This document shows positions 7,371 to 14,001 of a stretch of DNA of 21,285 bases, piece by piece (positions within the stretch are counted from its first letter, which is position 1; every line of letters starts with the position of its first letter). The stretch is taken from positions 983,350 to 1,004,634 of the forward strand of contig CP070725.1 in the NCBI GenBank assembly GCA_020350845.1, read 5' to 3'. The stretch comes from Candidatus Bipolaricaulota bacterium. Its GTDB lineage: Bacteria; Bipolaricaulota; Bipolaricaulia; UBA7950; UBA9294. The notes below the pieces were generated by a model. The model was not told the DNA's origin, did not search any database, and saw nothing but the letters and a program-made list of their open reading frames with translations. A program made the position numbers and the translations under genes.

Positions 7371-7395
7371 GTGCCTGCGCCGCCTGGCCTATGCT
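7367..7395 (+). promoter_or_regulatory. Predicted promoter for atpC-fabF
   Basis: TTGAGT (7367-7372) and TATGCT (7390-7395) are separated by 17 bases, and the -35 box overlaps the recO TGA. The predicted start near 7402 gives a leader of only about 13 bases that contains little beyond the GGGAGG ribosome site of atpC. Confidence 0.55.
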
Positions 7396-7415
7396 TGACG
7401 CCGAGGGAGGACGCC

Positions 7416-7703
7416 ATGGAGTGCCGTGTGCTGTACGGCGACGAGGAGTTGTACACGGGAAGTGCGAGCATCGTCGTGGCGCGGAGCGCACACGGGGAAT
7501 TCGCCATCATGGAAGGCCACGAGCCGATGCTCGCGGCGCTCGGGAGCGGCCCATTGCGCATCGAGACGGGCGACGGGCGGCGGGTCTTCTCGCTTCGCGC
7601 GGGGACGCTACGCGTCGATGAGTCCGGAGTCACCGTCGTCGCTTCGGGGCTGCTGCCGACAGCGGAAGTCGACGAGGCGGGCGACGAGGAATCCCCGCAC
7701 TGA
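7416..7703 (+). CDS. atpC: F-type ATP synthase epsilon subunit, short form
   Basis: The epsilon subunit sits in the central stalk of F1 and couples gamma-subunit rotation to catalysis. The 95-residue protein matches the N-terminal beta-sandwich domain: HGEFAIMEGHEPMLAALGSG (26-45), LRIETGDGRRVFSLRAGTLR (47-66) and GVTVVASG. It stops at an acidic tail (EVDEAGDEESPH) and lacks the C-terminal helical hairpin that inhibits ATP hydrolysis in forms of 130-140 residues; short forms are known in some phyla. The start at 7416 is supported by GGGAGG five bases upstream; an upstream in-frame ATG adds non-conserved residues. No other atp genes are adjacent, which is unusual, and fabF follows after 23 bases. 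Confidence 0.85.
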   Translation: MECRVLYGDEELYTGSASIVVARSAHGEFAIMEGHEPMLAALGSGPLRIETGDGRRVFSLRAGTLRVDESGVTVVASGLLPTAEVDEAGDEESPH

Positions 7704-7726
7704 ACGGATCCTCCCGAGAGCGAGGG

Positions 7727-8980
7727 ATGGGCGAAATGGAACGTCGTGTTGTAGTGACCGGCATCGGCCCGGTGACGTCCATCGGCATCGGGGGGGATGC
7801 GTTCTGGAGCGGCCTCGCTTCGGGACGAAGCGGCGTCCGTCGGGTCGACGATCGCATGGACCTCGAACGGATCCCGGTCAAGATCGGTGCGCCGGTCGAT
7901 GCCTTCGATCCCCTCGAGTTCATGGATGCGCGCCGCGCGCGTCGGCTGGATCGCACGTCGCAGTTCGCCCTCGCAGCGTCTGCATTGGCGATCGCCGACG
8001 CCCGCCTCGAGCCCGAGACGTTCCCCGGGGAACGTGTCGGGGTCATCGCAGGAACGGGGATCGGTGGGCTGGAGACGATGGGAGACAATCTCGCCGTCCT
8101 TGCGGAATCGGGGCCGCGGCGGGTGAGTCCGTTCTTCGTCACGCGGCTGATGCCGAATGCGATCGCCGCTGAGATCTCGATCGAGCATGGGCTCCGCGGC
8201 GTCAACTTCGGGGTGGTCTCTGCGTGCGCGAGCGGAGCCCATGCCGTCGCCATCGGCGCAGAGCTCGTCCGTTCCGGGCTTCTCGATGCCGCGATCGTGG
8301 GCGGCAGCGAGGCGGTCATGCTCCCGATTACCTATGCCGGATTCGCGAAGATCGGCGCGCTTTCGCAACGGAACGACGAGCCCGAGAGGGCGTCCCGCCC
8401 GTTCGACGTCGATCGCGACGGCTTCGTGATCGGTGAGGGAGCGGGGATGCTCGTCCTCGAGGAGGAGGGCGCCGCACGCAAACGCGGGGCGCGGCTGCTA
8501 GTGGAGATCGCGGGATCGGGGATGACCGCCGACGCGACACACATCACGGCGCCCGCCGAGGACGGGGCCGGCGCCGCCGAGGCGATGGTTCTTGCGATGC
8601 GCCAGGGCGGGGTGGCGACGGCGGACGTGACCTACATCAACGCGCACGGGACGTCGACCGAGCTCAACGATCGCGCCGAGACGAGGGCGATTCTCAGCGC
8701 ACTCGGGGAGTCGGACGCGCGTCGACTCCGGGTGAACTCGACGAAGTCACAGATCGGCCATCTCCTAGGGGCCGCGGGCGCCGTCGAGGCGATCGCGACG
8801 ATCCTCGCGATGGAGCATCGCCTCATTCCGGCCACGCTCAACCACGAGACGCCCGATCCGGAGTGCACCCTGGACTACACACCCGAGGCCGTCGAGGCGG
8901 AGGTCGAGTTCGCGATCAGCAACTCCTTCGGCTTCGGAGGCCAGAACGCGGCCGTGCTCTTCCGAAGAGTGTCGAGCTGA
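7727..8980 (+). CDS. fabF: 3-oxoacyl-[acyl-carrier-protein] synthase II
   Basis: FabF condenses malonyl-ACP with acyl-ACP in fatty-acid elongation. The 417-residue protein has the catalytic cysteine in VVSACASGAHAV (Cys167), the first histidine in YINAHGTSTELND (His307), and NSTKSQIGHLLGAAG with Lys340 and His345, the full Cys-His-His set of KAS I/II enzymes. Length is typical. Two ATG codons are possible: 7727 (GAGAG six bases upstream) or 7736 (GAGGG nine bases upstream, protein then beginning MERRVVVTG as in many homologues). It lies behind atpC and converges on pheS with a 22-base gap. No other fab genes are nearby. Confidence 0.95.
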   Translation: MGEMERRVVVTGIGPVTSIGIGGDAFWSGLASGRSGVRRVDDRMDLERIPVKIGAPVDAFDPLEFMDARRARRLDRTSQFALAASALAIADARLEPETFPGERVGVIAGTGIGGLETMGDNLAVLAESGPRRVSPFFVTRLMPNAIAAEISIEHGLRGVNFGVVSACASGAHAVAIGAELVRSGLLDAAIVGGSEAVMLPITYAGFAKIGALSQRNDEPERASRPFDVDRDGFVIGEGAGMLVLEEEGAARKRGARLLVEIAGSGMTADATHITAPAEDGAGAAEAMVLAMRQGGVATADVTYINAHGTSTELNDRAETRAILSALGESDARRLRVNSTKSQIGHLLGAAGAVEAIATILAMEHRLIPATLNHETPDPECTLDYTPEAVEAEVEFAISNSFGFGGQNAAVLFRRVSS

Positions 8981-8995
8981 AAACGGGGATCCCCG
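8980..8995 (-). terminator. Possible weak intrinsic terminator for pheS
   Basis: Between the convergent fabF and pheS stops is a 12-base perfect palindrome, CGGGGATCCCCG (8984-8995). Read on the minus strand it can form a short stem with a GATC loop, followed directly by TTTT. That is the layout of an intrinsic terminator for pheS, though the stem is short. In the fabF direction no T-tract follows. Confidence 0.4.
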
Positions 8996-9002
8996 CTCCG
9001 AC

Positions 9003-10010
9003 TCAGGCGGGACGGAACTGGCGGATGAATCGCAGATCGTTTGCGAGGAATGTTCGGATGTCCCGGATGCCGTACTTGAGCATCGCCATTCGCTCCAGTC
9101 CGAAGCCGAACGCGAAGCCGCTGACCGTTTCCGGGTCGTAGCCGACGCACTCCAAGACCGCCGGATCGACCATCCCCGCGCCCCCGATCTCGAGCCAGCT
9201 CTCCTCACCCGGCTCGCGCATGTGGAGCTGTACCGAAGGCTCGGTGAACGGGAAGAAGTCTCCCGAGAGTCGGGTCTCGTAGCCGGGGCCGAAGAACGCC
9301 TCGACGAACCGGTCGATCACGTAGCGCAGGTTGGCGAGCGAGAGCTGCTCGTCGATCCACAGGAGCTCGACCTGGAAGAAGGTCGGGGAGTGGGTCGCGT
9401 CCTGGGCGTCGCGGCGGAAGCAGCGCCCGGGGCAGATGATGCGCACAGGCGGCTCGGTGGACTCCATCACGCGGATCTGCACCGGTGACGTATGCGGCCG
9501 CAGAAGCAGCGTGTCGCTGATGTAGAACGTGTCCCAATCCTCTCTCGCGGGGTGCCCCGCGGGGATGTTCAGTGCCTCGAAGTTGTGGTATTCGGTCTCG
9601 ATCTCCGGGCCGACCGCGACGTCGAAGCCCATGCCGAGGAAGATCTCCTCGATCTCGCGCTGGACGATGCTCAGAAGATGGGGATGCCCCACGGAGTGAT
9701 AGACCCCGGGGAGGGTGATATCCACGGCGCGGCGCTCTCCGTCGGAGGCGGCATCCGACAGCCGCTGGCGGCACGCCTCGAGCTGCTCGGCGGCCTCCGC
9801 TTTGAGGGCGTTCAGTGCCGCCCCGGCGGCCGCCCGCCCGTCGGCGGGAAGTGCGCCGAGTGACGGGAAGAGCTGGCTGATCGTCCCCTTGCGCCCGAGA
9901 AACGCGACGCGCACCTCCTCGATCTCCGACGGCGTTGACGCCGCCGCGGCTCGCTCGAGGAACGCTTCGCGCACTTCAGCGATTCGCTGTTCGAGATCTC
10001 CACTGCTCAT
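9003..10010 (-). CDS. pheS: Phenylalanyl-tRNA synthetase alpha subunit
   Basis: PheS carries the catalytic class II core of the alpha2-beta2 enzyme that charges tRNA-Phe. The 335-residue protein has an N-terminal coiled-coil region, the HTSP box (RPHTSPVQIR, 171-180), motif 2 GRCFRRDAQDATHSPTFFQV (195-214), FFPFTEPSVQLHM (252-264) and motif 3 GFAFGFGLERMAMLKYGIRD (298-317). In the segment usually read EPS(A/V)E(V) a glutamate is replaced by glutamine, and MVHP is MVDP. The ATG at 10010 was chosen; the frame stays open far upstream but that stretch lies antisense to the peptidase gene. GGAGG lies only two bases before the ATG. pheT is not adjacent: the next gene downstream is fabF on the opposite strand. 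Confidence 0.95.
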   Translation of the reverse strand: MSSGDLEQRIAEVREAFLERAAAASTPSEIEEVRVAFLGRKGTISQLFPSLGALPADGRAAAGAALNALKAEAAEQLEACRQRLSDAASDGERRAVDITLPGVYHSVGHPHLLSIVQREIEEIFLGMGFDVAVGPEIETEYHNFEALNIPAGHPAREDWDTFYISDTLLLRPHTSPVQIRVMESTEPPVRIICPGRCFRRDAQDATHSPTFFQVELLWIDEQLSLANLRYVIDRFVEAFFGPGYETRLSGDFFPFTEPSVQLHMREPGEESWLEIGGAGMVDPAVLECVGYDPETVSGFAFGFGLERMAMLKYGIRDIRTFLANDLRFIRQFRPA

Positions 10011-10020
10011 GACCTCCGGC

Positions 10021-10049
10021 AGTATAGTCGGAAAGGGCCTGCCGCACAA
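10021..10049 (-). promoter_or_regulatory. Predicted promoter for pheS
   Basis: On the minus strand TATACT (10026-10021) is preceded, with 17-base spacing, by a weak TTGTGC (10049-10044). The predicted transcription start is at about 10014, some four bases before the pheS ATG, so the mRNA would be nearly leaderless. The geometry closely matches that at hutI. Confidence 0.5.
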
Positions 10050-10092
10050 CGATTCAAGGAGATCGGGTTTCCTCTGCCGGTGATCGATGCGG

Positions 10093-10098
10093 TAGACT
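10093..10098 (+). promoter_or_regulatory. Possible -10 element for the peptidase/antiporter operon
   Basis: TAGACT at 10093-10098 is the only convincing -10-like hexamer before the long plus-strand run, giving a leader of about 36 bases. No good -35 box is seen (TTCCTC at 18-base spacing is weak). It is offered only because divergent pheS and this run need control in the 130-base gap. Confidence 0.3.
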
Positions 10099-10140
10099 CC
10101 TCGGCACGGGATGAGATGGCATCCCTCGGGAAGGAGTGCG

Positions 10141-11235
10141 ATGGCCGACTTCAGAGAGCGTGGGCGACGGGTGTGTGAGTCGATCGGTGACGCGGAGGCG
10201 TTCGTTGCCGTCAACCTCGATGACTCCGACGGCTCCAGCCTGAGGTATCTCAGCGGGTTCACGGGAGAGGGCGCGATCGTAGTGACCTCCGACGGCGTTG
10301 TCCTGCTGACGGACTCACGGTACACGGAACAGGCGCGCTTGGAGGCGTCCTGCGACGAGATCGTCGAGCTCCGGAGGTGGTACACGGCAGGGCTCGCCGA
10401 GCGCCTCAAGGAAGACGGCCACCGCCGCGTTGCGTTCGCGTCCTCGCGGGTCAGCCATCACTGGGTGGAGACTGTGGGCGCCGCGTTCGACGGGGATCTC
10501 GTCGCGCTGCGCGATCCGCTGGCCGCACAGCGCGCGATCAAGGACCAGGAGGAGATCGATGCCCTGCGCACCGCCGCGGCGATCGCTGATCGCGCGTTCG
10601 CTGTCGTCGTGGAAGAGCTTCGCGCGGGGATGAACGAGGTCGACATCGCGCTCCGACTCGAGCTCCTCATCCGGGAGAGTGAGGCCGACGGGGTCGCCTT
10701 CGGAATCAACGTTTCTTCCGGTCCCAACACCGCACTCAACCACTACCTGCCGACGCTCGGCCGACGGACCCTGGCCGAAGGCGATCTCGTGCTGTTCGAC
10801 TTCGGAGCGTGTGCCGCCGGCTACCGCTCGGACATGACGAGAACGGTGTGTGTCGGTACGGCGGACACGAGGGCGAAGGAGATCTACGGGATCGTGCTCG
10901 AGGCGCAGCGCATCGGGATCGAGGGAACGCGTGCTGGGGCAGACGGCGTCGACGTCGATCGCGTCGTTCGCGAGACGATCGCCGCGGCAGGATACGGCGA
11001 CCGCTTCGGACACGGGCTCGGCCACGGCATCGGCCTCGATATTCACGAGAAGCCGGCACTCTCGCAGCAGAGCGAGGACCGTCTCGAGCCGGGCATGGTC
11101 GTGACCGTCGAGCCGGGGATCTACATCCCGGGCTACGGCGGCGTGCGCATCGAGGATGACGTTCTCGTCACGGCGGACGGGAACGAGGTCCTCACGGATT
11201 TCCCCAAGGACGAACTGATCGAGGTGGGATCATGA
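10141..11235 (+). CDS. M24-family Xaa-Pro peptidase (aminopeptidase P / prolidase)
   Basis: This 364-residue cytoplasmic metallopeptidase removes residues next to proline. It has a creatinase-type N-terminal domain (about 1-125) and a pita-bread catalytic domain. The five metal ligands are all visible: Asp220 (LFDFGA), Asp231 (RSDMTRTV), His295 in FGHGLGHGIGLDIHE, Glu324 (TVEPGIY) and Glu338 (GVRIEDD). SGPNTALNHYLP (193-204) supplies the substrate-binding histidine. The length suits the short Xaa-Pro aminopeptidase/prolidase class; which specificity applies cannot be told. The start at 10141 follows AAGGAG with four-base spacing; an in-frame ATG at 10111 is upstream of that site and less likely. 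The stop overlaps the start of the lipoprotein gene (ATGA). Confidence 0.9.
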   Translation: MADFRERGRRVCESIGDAEAFVAVNLDDSDGSSLRYLSGFTGEGAIVVTSDGVVLLTDSRYTEQARLEASCDEIVELRRWYTAGLAERLKEDGHRRVAFASSRVSHHWVETVGAAFDGDLVALRDPLAAQRAIKDQEEIDALRTAAAIADRAFAVVVEELRAGMNEVDIALRLELLIRESEADGVAFGINVSSGPNTALNHYLPTLGRRTLAEGDLVLFDFGACAAGYRSDMTRTVCVGTADTRAKEIYGIVLEAQRIGIEGTRAGADGVDVDRVVRETIAAAGYGDRFGHGLGHGIGLDIHEKPALSQQSEDRLEPGMVVTVEPGIYIPGYGGVRIEDDVLVTADGNEVLTDFPKDELIEVGS

Positions 11236-12176
11236 GACGAACGGCAACACTGGCAATGGCCGCGGCGCTTCTCGCCGGCGCGGCAGGTTGCGCACTCGTT
11301 GGGATTGGCCCCACGGCGCGCTTCGACGTCTCCCCGGTGGTCCTCTACTCGGGGGAACTGCTCGTGTTCGACGGGGGCTCGTCGCTCTCGCTGTCGTCGA
11401 TCGTTTCCTTCGACTGGAGCTACGGCGACGGAGAGACCGGCGTCGGGCAGCGAACGGAGCATCGTTACGAACTTCCCGGCTTGTACGAAGTCAGCCTTCG
11501 CGTCGTGGACGCGAACGGGAACGAGGATCGGGCGACGCGCACGCTCTCCGTCTATGCTCGCAGCGGCACGGAACTCCTCCGCGAGGACTTCGACGGGGGA
11601 CCGTCGACGCTCGACGGGTGGGCGCTCGATGCGTCGTGGGCGAGCGAACGGGACGGAGCCGTGGAGTTCATCGGCGGAGAGCACGCCTACGCCCTGCGGA
11701 TCAGGTCGGACGAGGATCGTTGGCATCGTCGTTGGCGGTCGGTCGAGCTCCCGCCGCTGCGTATCGGCCAACGGTTCGCGTTCGAGTGCGATGTGATGAC
11801 CGCGCAGACGAAGTACGACGCCGGGTTCTTCATCTTCCCGCTGCGGGCGAGCCTGGATACGGTCGAGGGAAGCCTCCCGTACGTCGAGTACTCGAGCGAG
11901 ACGGAAGGCGTCGCGACTGTGGCTGTTTCCCCGTTCGGAACCCTGATGCGACAGCCGACGACGTTTTCCCCCGGGATCTACCGCTGGCATCGCTACCGCC
12001 TCGAGATCGCGCCGGGACGCTACGAGCTGTTCATCGACGGAACGCTACGGGCAAGCGGTGAGCAGGGGATCCCCGCCCAACTTGCGGGACCGTGGCTGAC
12101 CGTCCTCGGCGACGAGAGCCACGAGCTGCGCTGTGACGCCTTCTTCGACAACATCTCGCTGACCGTGGTCGAGTAG
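11232..12176 (+). CDS. PKD-domain lipoprotein, function unknown
   Basis: The 314-residue protein begins with a short basic N-terminus and hydrophobic stretch ending in LLAGAAGC, a lipobox-like site with Cys20 as the probable lipidated residue (Ala rather than Leu at -3). A PKD-type Ig fold spans about 28-108, with FDWSYGDGETG and HRYELPGLYEVSLRVVDANG. The remainder (about 115-314) opens with REDFDGGPSTLDGW and has beta-rich, tryptophan-containing repeats ending in FFDNISLTVVE, resembling LamG/concanavalin-like jelly-roll domains. It probably sits on the cell surface and binds sugars or proteins; this is inference. Its ATG overlaps the peptidase stop (ATGA), and mnhE follows after 26 bases. 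Confidence 0.8.
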   Translation: MRRTATLAMAAALLAGAAGCALVGIGPTARFDVSPVVLYSGELLVFDGGSSLSLSSIVSFDWSYGDGETGVGQRTEHRYELPGLYEVSLRVVDANGNEDRATRTLSVYARSGTELLREDFDGGPSTLDGWALDASWASERDGAVEFIGGEHAYALRIRSDEDRWHRRWRSVELPPLRIGQRFAFECDVMTAQTKYDAGFFIFPLRASLDTVEGSLPYVEYSSETEGVATVAVSPFGTLMRQPTTFSPGIYRWHRYRLEIAPGRYELFIDGTLRASGEQGIPAQLAGPWLTVLGDESHELRCDAFFDNISLTVVE

Positions 12177-12202
12177 GTGTCTCCGATCATGGGGAGGCGC
12201 AG

Positions 12203-12691
12203 ATGATCCGATACTTCACGGCGTTCGCGCTGTGGCTCGCGCTCGCACGATCCGCCGACGGCTACGTGCTCGCCCTGGGGGCCGTCGTCGTTGCTGCCAC
12301 CCTGCTTGCGGTGCGGCGGATGGTCCCTGCGGACGGCGGGCGGCGCCGATCCCCGTGGGCGGCGATCGCGGGAACGGCGGCGTTCGCTGCCTCGCTTCTG
12401 GTGAGGTTCGTCACGTCGACGCTGCTCACGAGCGCGATGATCCTCTTCCAGAGGGAGGTCGGCCGTGTGGTGATCGTCCCCCTGCGGCTCCGTGACCCGG
12501 GACGTCGATTCCTTCTCTTGAACGCGATCACGTTGACGCCGTCGACGATCTCCCTGCTACTGGAGGAGGATCTGCTGTACGTGCACTGGCTCCTTCCTCA
12601 CGGTCGCGCCGCGGATGTTCGCAAGGTGAAGGACGCGCTCGAACGTCCCCTGATCTTCGGAGAGAAGGCCGACGATGCTCGCGGCGACTGA
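12203..12691 (+). CDS. mnhE: Mrp/Mbh antiporter subunit E (MbhA-like)
   Basis: MnhE is a small membrane subunit of the multisubunit Na+/H+ antiporter. The 162-residue protein has N-terminal hydrophobic helices (about 3-38 and 52-82), then the family signature NAITLTPSTISLLLEEDLLY (107-126) and YVHWL, with a cytoplasmic tail. GGGGAGG five bases before the ATG is a strong ribosome site. Its 3' end overlaps mnhF by 17 bases. It is the first of seven consecutive antiporter genes, so gene E leads this cluster rather than gene A as in the classic bacterial Mrp operon. Confidence 0.9.
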   Translation: MIRYFTAFALWLALARSADGYVLALGAVVVAATLLAVRRMVPADGGRRRSPWAAIAGTAAFAASLLVRFVTSTLLTSAMILFQREVGRVVIVPLRLRDPGRRFLLLNAITLTPSTISLLLEEDLLYVHWLLPHGRAADVRKVKDALERPLIFGEKADDARGD

Positions 12692-12932
12692 GGCGCTCGT
12701 GGCGGCGAGCCTCGTCGTGGTTCTCGTGCGGCTTGTGATCGGCCCGTCGCTGTGGGATCGACTGATGGCCTACAACTCCGCGTCGAATCGGGGGATCGTG
12801 ATCATGGCGATCTTCGCGGTTGTGACCGACAAACCGCTGCTGCTCGACGTGTCGATCGTCTACGCCCTGCTCAGCTACCTCGGCGTCGTCGTGCTTTCGC
12901 GGTTCCTCGAGCGGGGGGAGATCCATCGATGA
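12675..12932 (+). CDS. mnhF: Mrp/Mbh antiporter subunit F (MbhB-like)
   Basis: This 85-residue subunit has three membrane helices (about 4-22, 33-50, 57-76). It has the MnhF pattern RLVIGPSLWDRLMAYN followed by KPLLLDVSIVYALLSYLGVV and a basic C-terminus (SRFLERGEIHR). The helix-3 LLLDVSIVYALLSYLG segment corresponds to the conserved LFLDVAL.LALLSFLG of the family. It overlaps mnhE by 17 bases and its TGA overlaps the ATG of mnhG. Confidence 0.9.
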   Translation: MLAATEALVAASLVVVLVRLVIGPSLWDRLMAYNSASNRGIVIMAIFAVVTDKPLLLDVSIVYALLSYLGVVVLSRFLERGEIHR

Positions 12933-13213
12933 CGGCTTGGGTCTTGTGCGGCGTCGGCTCTCTGTTCGTCGTGATCGGGACGGTCGGCATGCTGCGTTTC
13001 CGCGACGTCTTCTCTCGTCTACAGGCAAGCGGCGTCGCCGACAACGCGGGACTCGGTCTCATCCTCGTCGGCCTGATCGCCCATCGCGGCTGGGCGGCCC
13101 CCGACTGGAGCCTGCTTGTCCTCGTCGTGCTTCTGCTGGTCACCAACCCGATCGCGACACACAGCATCGCGAAGAGCGCCTTCACCCAGGGACACGGGAA
13201 GGCGTCGCGATGA
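12929..13213 (+). CDS. mnhG: Mrp/Mbh antiporter subunit G (MbhC-like)
   Basis: This 94-residue subunit has three membrane helices. It shows the MnhG features GTVGMLRFRDVFSRLQASGV (17-36), ADNAGLGLILVGL, and LLVTNPIATHSIAKSA near the C-terminus. The start is fixed by the ATGA overlap with mnhF; an open frame upstream is antiporter F read in the wrong frame. Its own stop overlaps the next ATG in the same way. Confidence 0.9.
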   Translation: MTAWVLCGVGSLFVVIGTVGMLRFRDVFSRLQASGVADNAGLGLILVGLIAHRGWAAPDWSLLVLVVLLLVTNPIATHSIAKSAFTQGHGKASR

Positions 13214-14001
13214 GCAGGACGCTTCTCCTCGCCGCGCTGCCGCTCATCGGAGGGTTTGCGCTGTTCCAGCGTCGGCGCTGGGTGGCGGTGGTCGGGATGG
13301 GACTGACGAGCTTCCTCCTCGCCGTGGTGTACGCCCTCCAGGGTGCGCCCGATGTCGCCGCCGCAGAGGCGGCGATCGGGGCGGCGCTGGTGACGTTCGT
13401 CTACGTGCTCGCGATCCGGCGGACGGGGCGCCTCATCGTCATGGCTCCTGAGGTCCCCGGGCTCCTCGGGCGTCAGCGCGATCGCGTCCTCGGCTTGGAG
13501 CAGGAGATCCTCGATCGCTTCGCGCGGGAGATCGGGCTCGACCTCACCGTGCAGTTCGGCTCGTCCGACGAGGCGCGTCAGGCGGTGGCAAGCGGCGCCG
13601 CCGATCTCCTCGCCGGAGGATATGTCGCGCAGCCCGGCGACCGGTTGGCGACGTCTCGGGGCTACCTCCGCACGCGGTTCTTCGAGCTCTCCGATGGGAC
13701 CGAGAAGGAAGAGGCGCCGCTCTTCCGGGACGAACCGAATGCGGCCGCCGCTGCGCTTCGCTCGGGGCATCGAATGACCGTGGATCTCGCGCGGTTCCTC
13801 GCGTTGACGCGCCTCGGATTGGCCGGGATCGAGGCGACGCCCGCGAGTGGGGAAGGCTTCTACCGCTTCGCGTTTTCCCCTCGCCGAGTGGATCTTCGTG
13901 GCCGCCTGGATCGCTTCCTCGAGCGACTCGAGGCGAGTGGCGAGCTCCAGCGAATGGCGGAAAGGCATCTGCGAGGAGTGTTCGGGCGTTGTGGAAGGTG
14001 A
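13210..14001 (+). CDS. MbhD-like (DUF4040) antiporter subunit fused to a solute-binding-like domain
   Basis: The 263-residue protein has two parts. Residues 1-70 form three membrane helices and match the MbhD/DUF4040 domain, equivalent to part of the MrpA C-terminus: LLAALPLIGGFALFQRRRWV and ALQGAPDVAAAEAAIGAALV, then TFVYVLAI. Residues about 74-257 read like a family-3 periplasmic solute-binding protein: GLEQEILDRFAREIGLDLTV (95-114) and ASGAADLLAGG (127-137) for lobe 1; AALRSGHRMTVDLARFLALT (181-200), a GFYRFAFSP strand, and the closing helix DLRGRLDRFLERLEASGELQ (228-247). It is somewhat shorter than a full domain. Arginines after helices 1 and 3 (RRR, RRTGR) put the extra domain in the cytoplasm by the positive-inside rule, which is odd for this fold. 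The ligand is unknown. Start fixed by ATGA overlap. Confidence 0.8.
   Translation: MSRTLLLAALPLIGGFALFQRRRWVAVVGMGLTSFLLAVVYALQGAPDVAAAEAAIGAALVTFVYVLAIRRTGRLIVMAPEVPGLLGRQRDRVLGLEQEILDRFAREIGLDLTVQFGSSDEARQAVASGAADLLAGGYVAQPGDRLATSRGYLRTRFFELSDGTEKEEAPLFRDEPNAAAAALRSGHRMTVDLARFLALTRLGLAGIEATPASGEGFYRFAFSPRRVDLRGRLDRFLERLEASGELQRMAERHLRGVFGRCGR

Noticed and set aside
8984..8995. The 12-base perfect palindrome as a possible operator or attachment site
   Set aside because: It lies between two convergent stop codons and is followed by TTTT in the pheS direction, so a weak terminator is the simpler reading.
10011..10409. N-terminal extension of pheS of about 133 residues
   Set aside because: PheS homologues start at the MSSGDLEQR region. 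The extension overlaps the peptidase gene antisense and would place the start upstream of the pheS promoter.
12871..13968. A 365-codon minus-strand open frame opposite mnhG and the MbhD fusion
   Set aside because: It is the antisense shadow of coupled antiporter genes, is rich in Arg/Glu/His, and lacks the membrane character or motifs of a real gene.
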